Origin: Prinsepia uniflora
Taxonomy: Eukaryota > Streptophyta > Magnoliopsida > Rosales > Rosaceae
Length of the DNA stretch: 64,000 nt
Reading direction: 5' to 3'
NCBI GenBank assembly: GCA_032719365.1
Contig: CM064871.1
Coordinates: 36,987,566-37,051,565, forward strand
Part shown: piece by piece, positions 54,861-64,000 of the stretch
How positions within the stretch are numbered: position 1 is the first letter of the stretch
Layout of the letters: every line of letters starts with the position of its first letter
Notes under the pieces: generated by a model
What the model saw: the letters and a program-made list of their open reading frames with translations, nothing else
Databases searched by the model: none
What the model was told of the DNA's origin: nothing
Made by a program: the position numbers and the translations under genes

Positions 54861-57618
54861 TGACAGGACCCCGCCCCGATCCTCTCTGGGACCACATGGG
54901 GACGTGCCCTGCTCCCGTCTGACACCCAAAATAATGTTCCAATTTTAACCTTAAACGTTCAAATGCATAAAAACCAAATTAAAGTTTTACATCAAATCCG
55001 AAATAAACAGCTGTCAGACAAGGGATGAAATCCAAACTACAAGTTGCGAGCACGACTCTAACATAAACCTGCGGGTACACCACCCCAACAGGGGTTCAGG
55101 TACGCAGAAGTGGATCTATGCCTCAGCCTCTGGTTCCTCCTCTACCTCATTAGCACGACCTGGAGGGGTTACCAAACATTAAGGGTGAGTGGACCGAAAC
55201 TCAAGTTTATAAAAACATTTGATAAGTAAAACATATAATTTACCCCTCCGTTTTCCAAACATGCATGCAACCAAATTTAAAATCCATCAATCAATATAAT
55301 ATAAACCATAAGGCATATAGTAAAACCGTAAACATAATTTTAGCCACTGCACTATACACTCCAATCCCGACATCCCTGATGTCTGACGTCCCTGACGTCC
55401 AATAAGGTCACAATCACAAGGCTACGCGTGCCACTCGGGTCTCAATTCCGAGTTCAATCCCCAAACCCTGTTCGGGTTACAGCAATCCCCGATGCTTAGC
55501 GTCATAGACGCTGGACGTACTAGACGTCCGTGACCTCTCCGGGGTACCTCATCCGGAGGAGACAATATAATATGGAAGGATCTATACAGTGCAGTACCAA
55601 ATACATTTTATTGATATCCATATGCAAAACATATATGTATACATAGGTAAAATCTGAACCGATCGTTACGTTTCATCAAACGGGTCTTATGCCCAAATAC
55701 CGTGAAACGTGCCATAACCGAAATTTCAATATCATCAAAACCATTTATTGATTTCAGCATGTGAACATTTAAGTAAATCATAAAACATTTAAGCATGCAA
55801 GGGTTAATGAAATCGGGCCCCACTCACAGTACAATCTTGCTAGGAACCGAACGTATACCCTCGTCCTGGTACAAATGTACAATCCCTGTCAAGTCCAAAG
55901 TATTCGTAAAGTTTAAACCCCTAACATTCAACCATGAAATCCTAGGCTGAAACCGGCCGGAAAAAGCCGTCCGAACACGCTTCCCAAGGCAATAAACCTC
56001 ATTTTGACTAACTTAATGATCTCCGATCGACCCGAAACCAACGCCATTGGATCCGGATCGTCGAAACCTAAAGATTGGTGGTGGTCCCACTAAAAACACT
56101 GTTCACACGCGCCCCCACGCGCCGGTCAACGCAGGAACAGTCCCTGCTGACGTCATGCTGATGTCATCTGACAGCTGTCAGGTCTGACATGTCAGACTCT
56201 GACAGGTGCCACATGTCAACACCCGATTGGTCCACCTCACTGATCTGTCAGGCCACGTGTCAGATCTGACATGTGCCACGTGTCAGCATGGCACTGGTCC
56301 ACGTCACTGACATATCAATGACACATGGTAGTCCCTGACTGGGCCACGTCACTAACATCTCAGCACTAACTGTGCACTGACATGTGACACGTGTCGGCTC
56401 ACGGTTGGTCCACGTCACCTGACAGTCTGACAGGGTGCCACGTCATCACCTCTGTCCTCAGACGGGTTGACCCGTATCTCTGCAACTCAGGTCGATCAGA
56501 CCCGCGAACATGACCCGGTCACCATTTGTTCAATTCTCAACCATTTCTGTCCTAGTTTGTTCCTAGATGTTCGTCTCAATCCCAGAAAGGGTTCTACCTG
56601 ATTAAAATCAATAAACAAGGACTGAATCGAAGACTCACCTCGATGCACAGTCCCGGTTCCCGTCGCCGTTTGTCCTCTGTTCAGGCCACCTCAGACCACG
56701 AAAACAAGCCCTCTAGGTTCCTAACAGTCCATAGAACTGATTAGGGTCAATTGAAAACAAAAATACGCGTTGGAATTTAAATTACCAAATCCTGAGTTTT
56801 TGAAACCGTTTCGGGTTTTGAAACCGGCTCACCTCGCCGTCGTCTGCCGCCGTCCGCCGCCGTGCCTCAGTCCTTCCCCGTGAGTCCAGCAACACACAGA
56901 CACAGAAACCAGGTGCAATGCATAAGTGTTGGATCAATGGACAGTGAGTGAGGGTGTCGGGTGAGAAAATATATAGAAATGGAGGGAAATGGATGGACGG
57001 TCCAGATTAGATCTCAGAAATGAGATCAAGGGCTGAGATCAGATCTGGAGGTTTCAGATCAATGGCTGGAATTAAAAGTTGGTTTTAATGGTATAAAACC
57101 CATAGTGGATCTGATCCAATCTAGCCAATGGGTGAGTGACACTTGTCACTCACCAGGTGTCCTCCAATCAGAATTTCAGAATAAAATATTCGACACGAAA
57201 ACCGAGACACGAACCTCCCGATTTCACGTTTCTGACCATAACTTCCTCGTACGAAGTCCGATTTCGGTGTGCCGCCTGTCTACGGACTCAGGACATCGAG
57301 ACCTACTTAACGGTCCTTGAGTCATGTGAAAATTTGTTTCCAAACGAAAAGTCAACATTTTTGCCCCGAAAGTCCAAATTACGGTAATGCCCCTGAACTT
57401 CCGATAGTCATAACTTTTTCCCTAATCGTCCGAATTGGATGTGCCACCTGTCTATAAACTCGTGACGTCCCGAACTACGTCACAGTCACTGGTCAAAGTC
57501 CATTTGACTCACCAATCAAAAAGTCAATAAATTGGCCATACCAATCACAAGGGTAAAAACGTCAATTCATATATATTAAATTACAATATTAAAATCCTCG
57601 AATTTCCGGGGTGGTACA
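54861..57618 (-). mobile_element. Solo LTR J (2758 bp)
   Basis: Minus-strand LTR, TGTACCACCCCG...GGTCCTGTCA, with perfect TSD GCTGA (54856-54860 and 57619-57623). It shares the general plan of element I's LTR but is clearly diverged. It has a G-box/TGACA-rich section at 56150-56450, two upstream modules (57240-57320 and 57410-57510), box-like GGTGAGTGGACC (55186) and CCCCACTCACAG (55808), and GTCTGACA repeats near 54918 and 55013. No coding frame. Confidence 0.9.
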
Positions 57619-58069
57619 GCTGATGTGATAGTACGATTGATGTATGTGCACTGATGACTAATGTTGTTTGTTCATTGTGATTGTTGTTAGTATTGATGAC
57701 TGATTACCACTGATGTGGACGGTTGGGTCCAGATGGTTTACATGAGATTTGCCTCGAGGGCCAGTTGTTAATTTGTTTTACTCTATGCTTGCATGTTTTA
57801 TAACTGGAGGGTAAAATAGTTTGTTTTGAAATGTATTTTCAAACAATGTTATTTTTGTCCACTCAAACTTTTGTTGTCTTTGATGACCCTTTAAGTTGTG
57901 GCACAAATATCAGTGTTGGTCGAGAGGCGGAGGCATGGGTGGGAATCAGTACTTCTATCCCTTGTCTAACAAGTTCTGAGGGTGTTTTAAGAATTATGGT
58001 TGACTTGTCAACGGGAGTAGGACCAGACACGGTTATCAAAGCATATTTGGGATATGTCATGTCAGATTA

Positions 58070-58880
58070 GGTGAATTGTTATTCACTAAGCACCCAGAAA
58101 ACACGGAAGGAACTTAGCAAAGATGGAAGAACACCAAAGAATGCGACAATAAGAGCTTTCGTTTAATTTAGAAGAGTACTAGATTTAAAACTTGGAAAAA
58201 TAATAGTATTTGAATAATGGGTGTCTAAATTAAAAGTGAGGAAAACATCCTTTTAAATAGGGTTACAATCTCATAAAAATCTAAGGAAATAAAGTCCTAA
58301 TGTAATAAGGTTTCCTGAGGAAAAGGAAAACAAAACCAATTTTGATTTGGACAAGTTTTCCACTAAGGAGAAGGAAATAAACTGTTGGAATTATATAGGA
58401 GAATAATTTGGTAGAAGCGCGTTGAAAAGGGGGAATAATTTTGGTGGTCAACATTAGTCAAAGGGGCAAGGTAGGGCTAGAATGGTGTTCGGTACGCATG
58501 TGCTGAAAATGGGGCTTCTGCTTTGGAAGGCGACCACTGAAGTATGCTTACGAAATCAGCAGGTGTGCAGCAAAATGGTCTCAGGGTGTCAGCATATGCT
58601 AGCCAAAATGGCTTTTTGGGTTGATTGGATGATTCCGTAGCTGCCTGCTGAATTGGTTTGCAGTTTTTGGTGACCTCCTTTCTTTCGATCATAACTTCTT
58701 CAATATGACTCCGATTGAGATGATTCTTTCGCTCAAATTCTTATAATTCCGATATTTATCCGATTCTGCACATTTCTCACAAAATTGATTATTTTCTCCT
58801 ATTGTTTGGTATTTTTACATTAAAAGATAAGCATAAAGGGTATAAAATGATATAAATACTACTCAAATAAAAGCTTCTCA
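58070..58880 (-). mobile_element. Element K 3' LTR, proximal part (Athila/Tat type)
   Basis: Minus-strand LTR starting TGAGAAGCTTTTATTTGAG at 58880. Just outside is a purine tract AGTGTGGGGCTATT (minus strand), the usual PPT style of Athila/Tat elements. Sequence resembles 18138-18847 near the start. It continues at 43145-42326 after removing solo LTR H, total about 1.63 kb. Confidence 0.68.
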
Positions 58881-60764
58881 AATAGCCCCACACTTAGACT
58901 TTGCTAGTCCCTAACAAATACTAAAATAAAATAAAAAATTCAAACAATTAATCCCTTAACCATTTGTCTCAAAAGTTTTATCATTATGATTATGGAATCA
59001 AAGACTTGCACTTAGAAAGCATTTTAGCTTACATAATTTAAGAGTTAACAAGAAGTTTCAAGTGTTACAACAAGTAACACAATGTGTAAACTATGGTGTA
59101 ATGGATCTTAACATGAATAAAATAAGTATGAAACAACTCACAAGGATATGCACTCATAATATTCGCTCAATATATAAAGGGTTGTGTTTGTACTCATAAT
59201 ATGCGAGAAAGATGCTCACAATATAGAAAGAAAGTACTTTGTTAAAATCGCAAACAAAAACCATAAGAAATTAAACATACTTACACAAATGAACAAAAAC
59301 TGAAAGCTTACTCAAGTGATTAACTCAACTAATCAAAATTTACCCATCTTAAGAATCATAAGGTCTTTATCGAAGGTTGTAATGGGACTAGGTGTAGAGG
59401 CATGGAATATTTAGGATGATGGTGTTCAAATTCGTTCCAGGACTCAACCAAAGGCTTCATTACATAGGCATAAGTGATTTCCCATCATCATAGGCCGAGT
59501 ATCATCTTGTTGGGCCTTAATCTTCATTTTACACGTCTTTGAGCTTTGCAATTAGGACAAAGATCGAGATCTTCAATGTAGGCCTTCAATTCTTCAATGT
59601 TTTTGAATTACAAGTATCGAGGACTTCACTTAATTCAAAACTCATTACCTCATAGAACTTCGTTCTTGATCACATTTTTTTCTTGTATTTTTCAAACATT
59701 TTTTTTGCTTTGTTTTCTTTTTCTTTCTTTTGAGAAGTAATGTAATGAATAATAACATAGTTTGAGAAATTCATTCCCTACACTTACACATATAAGTCAT
59801 AAATCATCAAATCACTTCCTTGTAATGCACACCATCTTCAAGTCTTCAACCAAGTCCTTGGAATAAGGGTAAAGGATATCTAACTATGCTCACGTGAATA
59901 GATGTTTTAGGGTGATGAAAGAAAGGCTCAATGTATGCTCAAAGGGGTTAAACTAGGGGGGGTCGCAACTCGTGCAATTAAATTGGGGCATAGATGTTTG
60001 GATATGTGGTGTTAACCCTTATGTCTTAATCATGTCCAAAATCAGAGAGTTTATTGATTTAAAAACTTTGAAAATCACATAGATTAAGTTCTAGTACTCT
60101 AGAGGTCATTAAAAGCTATAGCAAGCAGTTTATTATGCATATGCATATCAATTTAAACGAAGAACTCCTATGAATCACTCATGAAAGTTAGATACGGTTC
60201 TAAAGCTCACATAAGGTTCATATGATTCATACATATCTTAACATACTTGTTTCTATACCAGTTTATCATGCATCATCCACTACAGGTCATAAACATTCGA
60301 GCACAAAGTATTAACAAACGAATTCAAGTTGTAGTAATCATCTTTTAGCCATGTTGTATTCGTTTTTCCTTCATTCTTATCATTGACAGGTTAAAGGGCA
60401 TCATAAGACACTGAAAAACACTAAGTTAAAACAAAAAGACTGAAAGAATGCAATAAAAACTCGAAATTGTTTTGTTGTTTTCTAGTTTGATAAAAAAATT
60501 ATAAGTGTAAACCCGTCCCCCACACCTAAACTCTACACTGTCCTCAATGTAACTAAGAATAAATTAAATGGACATAGAATCTAAGCAAGGAAGGAGGAGT
60601 CACAAAAATAAAGCAATAATAACATAAAGCAAACAAAGATAAAGAGAGTGAAGAGTTTAAGAGAGAAAATCAGGTTTGATGAGTCATTCATAACTTGAGA
60701 GTACATTGGGTTGCCTCCTAACAAGCGCTTGAATTTTAATGTCCACCTAGCCTAGACCAAATGC
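58881..60764 (-). mobile_element. Element K 3' untranslated region
   Basis: About 1.9 kb of A+T-rich non-coding DNA between the integrase remnant and the LTR. Landmarks on the plus strand: AGCCCCACACTTAGACTTTG (58884), a pyrimidine tract at 59665-59740, and TTGGGTTGCCTCC (60708), phrases common around Athila/Tat integrase ends. I see no further domain; an envelope-like frame is not apparent. Confidence 0.6.
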
Positions 60765-61325
60765 TTTCAGTTGATGCGAGCTCGATATACTTTCTCGGAC
60801 TTCGCATCATGCTCACCAATTGTTTCGATGTAGGGTTTCAATCGATGGTCATTGACCTCGAACTCGTTTCCATATTTGATGTTTTGGATTTGCACAGTCC
60901 ATGGGCAAACACATTAGTATCAACAAAAAGACCTACCCATCTAGAATTTAACTTACCTAGAAAGAGTCTACATTGTGAACGAAATAGCAGAAATTTTTCG
61001 CTGATTGTAAACACTTTAATTTTGATTTGTTTGTCCTGAACTGCCTTTGTCTTTTCCTTGTAGATCAAAGCACTCTCAAAGCATCATTCCAGATCACCTC
61101 AAGGTCATTGATTTGGTGCTACCCACCATGCTTTATGCTCTAACTCTACTGGAAGATGGCATGCTTTACCATAGACCAACCTATGGGGAGACATCTCTAG
61201 AGGAGTTTTGTAGGCCGTCACGTATACCCAAAGTGCATCATCCAAATGTTGACTCTAATCCTTACGATTGGGGGCCACGGTTCTCTCTAAGATCCTTTCA
61301 ACTTTAATCACGGTCTACTTACCCT
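60765..61325 (-). pseudogene. Degenerate Athila/Tat-type integrase, C-terminal half
   Basis: Minus strand. From 61325 leftwards the translated fragments resemble the end of the integrase core (RILERTVAPNRKD, then a stop, then LDDALWVYVTAYKTPLEMSP, RLVYGKACHLPVELEHKAWW). They are followed, across stops and a frame change, by IYKEKTKA...KFLLF and GKLNSRWVGLFV, the module after the core. At least three in-frame stops are seen, and the catalytic residues lie outside the remaining piece. This is a dead pol remnant of a non-chromovirus Gypsy element that was cut on its 5' side at about 61325. Confidence 0.8.
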
Positions 61326-61439
61326 TTTTGGCCCTTTAACTAAAATCATCCATTGAGCTTAGCCCATTACCACATGCAAGTCTACTAGTTATTTGTTATT
61401 TATATTTTCAATTTTACTTTTCCAGGATGAGTTGTAACA
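61326..61439 (-). mobile_element. Element O 3' LTR start (fragment)
   Basis: The minus strand begins TGTTACAACTCATCC, next to a PPT now displaced to 62231-62243 by the Cassandra insertion. About 115 bp remain before element K. The joint with K at about 61325 is approximate. Confidence 0.55.
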
Positions 61440-61444
61440 ATTTT

Positions 61445-62230
61445 TGTAAGACCTGGTCTTGGAAGCAAGAACGTTGAGTAAGACCCATGAGCTTAAGAAG
61501 CAAGAACGGTGAGCAAGACCCGTGAGCTTGGAAAGGTAAGATTGGTGAACGATCCCACATCGCTCGGGGAGGGAAAGGTGAAGTACCTTATATGTGTGGG
61601 CACGTATCTATCTAACACAAGGATTTTTGGGAGCTCAATGGCTTTGGGGGGGATTGGAACCCCAAAGTTAAGCGAGTTGAGGCTGGTGCAATCCCATGAT
61701 GGGTGACCTACTGGGAAGTTGCACGTGAGCTCCCGAAAACAAAACCATGAGGGCTGGGCCCAAAATGGACAATATTGTGTTAGATGGGCAGGGACGTGAT
61801 AGAATGGTATTATAGCTGGACCCTGACCGAAAGTGTGCCAGTGAGGATGCTGGACCCCAAAGGGGGGGTGGATTGTAAGACCTGGTCTTGGAAGTAAGAA
61901 CGGTGAGCAAGACCCGTGAGCTTGAGAAGCAAGAATGGTGAGCAAGACCCGTGAGCTTGGAAAGGTAAGATCGGTGAACGATCCCACATCGCTCGGGGAG
62001 GGAAAGGTGAAGTACCTTATATGTGTGGGCACGTATCTATCTAACACAAGGCCTTTTGGGAGCTCAGTGGCTTTGGGGGGGATTGGAACCCCAAACTTAA
62101 GGGAGTTGAGGCTGGTGCAATCCCGTGATGGGTGACCTACTGAGAAGTTGCACGTGAGCTCCCGAAAACAAAACCGTGAGGGCTGGGCCCAAAGCGGACA
62201 ATATTATGTTAGATGGGCCGGGTCGTGACA
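61445..62230 (+). mobile_element. Cassandra TRIM with two LTRs, normal single 5S module
   Basis: LTRs 61445-61801 and 61874-62230, each 357 bp, starting TGTAAGACCTGG; the first ends ATA where the second ends ACA. Internal region only 72 bp, with a PBS-like TGGTATTATAGC (61805-61816) and a G-rich PPT (61858-61873). The plus strand of each LTR shows the 5S-like box A (AGTTAAGCGAG, 61666) and box C (GATGGGTGACC...GGGAAGT, 61698-61719; second copy at 62127-62148). Flanks ATTTT and ATTTA differ by one base. It sits at the LTR/PPT border of element O. Confidence 0.88.
61698..61719 (+). promoter_or_regulatory. 5S-like box C (RNA polymerase III internal promoter motif)
   Basis: Matches the plant 5S rRNA box C region at nearly all positions. 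Together with the box A-like AGTTAAGCG 32 bp upstream it identifies Cassandra. Activity is not shown by sequence alone. Confidence 0.75.
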
Positions 62231-62944
62231 ATTTACCCCCTTTATATGAATTTTGTCCCCGAATTTGGTTAAGTTAATGTTAAAATATTCTAATAACCCT
62301 GCATGGCTAACATATATCCAACACATTATGGCACACAAAGTTATGTAAAACTACACGAACTAATATATGTTGGCAAATATTCACATAGAAGATGACACAT
62401 CTATTTAATGAAATGACTATGATTGTCTCAATATTGTTTTTCGTTTTACTACTACTCTTAGTAATACCGAAAGTGATACTCTATCGTACAATTCATACAC
62501 CCAAGATAATCAAGGATGCAGCGCACTCAAAGTACACTCACTAGTACCTCAATATTTTAGTCACCTCATGTTACAATAATCATAATCTGTATCCTAGTGG
62601 CTCTAAAGTCACATGTGTCACACATATTGAAAAGAAAAGGTGTCTTCACTCGTACCACGACTACATGAAGGACTGAGTGCAAGAACCCTCACCAAAAGTC
62701 CCCGTAGAATTTTTGGGACAAGATTGACGCTATTTAACTAGTATAAGTGAGCGTATGTGAACGATCAAGTGATGTACTAGTATGTTGCCTATAGGCATGT
62801 ACGACACCAGCGACTACCAAATAGGCATATCAAAAATCAAATCATGAGCTAAGTTGACAACACCCTAACTGTTGCGTCTCAATAATAATAATAGGTGTTA
62901 AGCATGCAAATCCCTCGACAATATCACCTCAATCATAACTCACA
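62231..62944 (-). mobile_element. Element O internal end (non-coding)
   Basis: The minus strand runs into GGGGACAAAATTCATATAAAGGGGGTAAAT read in short pieces as a GGGGACAAAATTC signature and a PPT (AAAGGGGGTAAAT), the same design as the other Tekay-like elements. The rest is A+T-rich with no domain. It ends at the start of LTR P. Confidence 0.6.
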
Positions 62945-64000
62945 TATAACGACCTGTCCCGAATTTCAGGATTCGAATAGTGATTAATGGAGGATTAATG
63001 AGATTGATCGGTGATTAGTTGAGTAATTTCGAACGGACGGTGCGAAATGACCGTTTTGCCCTTACAATGGGTGAAACATTGACTCTTGACTCAAGCTGTC
63101 AAACGAACTATGGCCGATGACTGTGACGTAGTTCGTGATGTCACGAGTCCGTAGACAGGTGGCACGTCCGATTCCGACATTCGAGGAAGCAGTTATGAGG
63201 CTCGGAAGTATATGGGTATTTTGGTAATTTGGTGCAAAGGGCATTTTGGTCATTTGGTTGCATTGGGATCTGTGCCCAGTGGGATTAGGACACCTGGTTA
63301 CATTGGGATTTATGCCTAATCAGATTGGGACACATGTCCCTTCTCTGGATGTCTGTGGAACTTTGCACAACCGCCTCTCAAACGTTTAAATGGTTGCACG
63401 GTTTAGTCCAAAAACAGAGTGATCGAATGTGTGTGCGAGTGAGTGCAACTGTGAACCCATCTCTACAATCCCCTCCAAATCTCACCTATTGCATGTGCTT
63501 GATAGACACAAGATGGAAAGGGAGTCGTGCTAGTGTGTGTTTCGGGGGAGGCTGACCGAGAAGACAAAACAGAGGAAATCGTGAACTTCAGTCCATACAA
63601 TCCTTCAAACCTCGTCCTTGGCCCCTGATTTTTGAATGAAAGATGAGAGGTGAGGTCGAGATGAGTGCAGTGGTGGTCACGGCGGTGCACGACGACGACG
63701 GTAGGTGAGTTTTCCCATGAAATCCGATTTTACATTAGAACATGGTAAGCTGTGATTTCATAGTTGTTGATCGATTTTATGGATTGTAACGTGTTTTGGA
63801 GGATGATAGGAACTTAAGGAGACTGGAATCAAGGTTCGGGATGGTTAGGATCTATGGCAGAACTTGGTTGCAGTGGACAGATTTGATCACGGTTCGGGAA
63901 GGTAATTGCTAGACCAGAATTTCATGTTTTAATTAGCTAGATCGATCGTAAACATTTAGACAAAGCTATAGGATTTCGAATGGTCGAAAACGGAGTCGAA
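62945..64000 (+). repeat. LTR P, 5' part (runs out of window)
   Basis: Starts TATAACGACCTG, a TG-to-TA change of the common TGTAACGACC start. The GTGACGTAG...ATGTCAC block is at 63123-63143, a 40-bp imperfect tandem repeat at 63256-63335, and then the gene-free LTR body to the window edge. Because its other end is outside, I cannot tell solo from full-length. Confidence 0.8.

Larger units (their letters stand above)
43146..58064 (+). mobile_element. Solo LTR H (about 2.4 kb) split by I and J
   Basis: Starts TGTGAAGAATCG and ends ATGTCATGTCA, with perfect TSD GATTA (43141-43145 and 58065-58069). Its own sequence is 43146-44826, 54617-54860 and 57624-58064. It has GTGTGTGAGTGGAC (44345), short units of the type ATGTGTAATTCCCG (44640-44730), a decayed box two GTCCACTCAAAC (57857-57868), and TTGTCTAACAAG...GTCAACGGGAGTAGG near its end. 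A (GT)12 tract is at 43463-43486. No coding capacity of its own. Confidence 0.87.

Noticed and set aside
58881..60764. Envelope-like or antisense ORF in the Athila/Tat-type element
   Set aside because: Frames in this stretch are short and broken, and I recognise no domain or membrane pattern.

Overview
This is a stretch of plant nuclear repeat DNA, and I find no host gene, tRNA gene, rRNA gene or organelle insertion in it. Evidence for a plant: a chromodomain-bearing Ty3/Gypsy polyprotein, primer-binding sites (PBS) matching plant initiator tRNA-Met, Cassandra-type TRIMs whose LTRs carry a 5S-rRNA-like segment, and an Athila/Tat-type integrase remnant. I cannot name the species. Nearly every base can be assigned to an LTR retroelement or a fragment of one, inserted inside one another. 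Boundaries were placed by eye from TG...CA termini, 5-bp target site duplications (TSDs), PBS and polypurine tracts (PPT).

Layout. (1) 1-17781: an old LTR (M) holds a complete Cassandra TRIM (513-1676, TSD AGTCC) and a compound insertion (1714-15899, TSD TGAAA). The compound is a Cassandra fragment fused to a Gypsy LTR (L). L holds a non-autonomous large retroelement, LARD-A (3237-15051, TSD CATAG), and its 3' LTR holds solo LTR S1 (9747-12670, TSD ATGGG). (2) 17782-19659: a truncated Cassandra, an Athila/Tat-like LTR, and the 3' half of LTR R with its PBS. (3) 19660-40519: minus-strand LARD-B, broken by the truncated plus-strand LARD-D (22382-27408), solo LTR E (30456-33494, TSD TATAA) and LARD-F (34082-40506). 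(4) 40520-42325: LTR and internal fragments and the start of LTR G. (5) 42326-61325: a minus-strand Athila/Tat-type element K. Its LTR is split by solo LTR H (43146-58064, TSD GATTA), and H holds the only protein-coding element, Tekay/Del-like chromovirus I (44827-54611, minus strand, TSD GGGGA), plus solo LTR J (54861-57618, TSD GCTGA). (6) 61326-64000: a minus-strand element end (O) holding a two-LTR Cassandra (61445-62230), then the start of a further LTR (P) that leaves the window.

Element I encodes Gag, protease, reverse transcriptase, RNase H, integrase and a chromodomain. It is not autonomous as it stands: the protease active-site Asp codon reads Gly, a frameshift separates RNase H from integrase, and an in-frame TGA separates integrase from the chromodomain. 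Its LTRs differ at roughly 1-1.5% of sites by eye. The LARDs share PBS type, PPT type and LTR termini with I but have about 3 kb of non-coding internal DNA, so they presumably depended on I-like elements for their proteins.

The most interesting signal is in the 2.4-3.3 kb LTRs, not the proteins. Diverged LTR families on both strands share one architecture: a paired bZIP-like block near the start, a GCGCGTG/CACGCGC inverted repeat, a box CTGTGAGTGGAC whose reverse complement GTCCACTCACAG lies about 0.6-1.3 kb downstream, arrays of short stem-loops between these boxes, and a stem-loop ending in GACGGGAGCAGG near the 3' end. Several stems differ in sequence between families but stay complementary, which suggests selection on RNA structure. 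A second unusual item is a Cassandra whose LTRs each carry two 5S-like modules.
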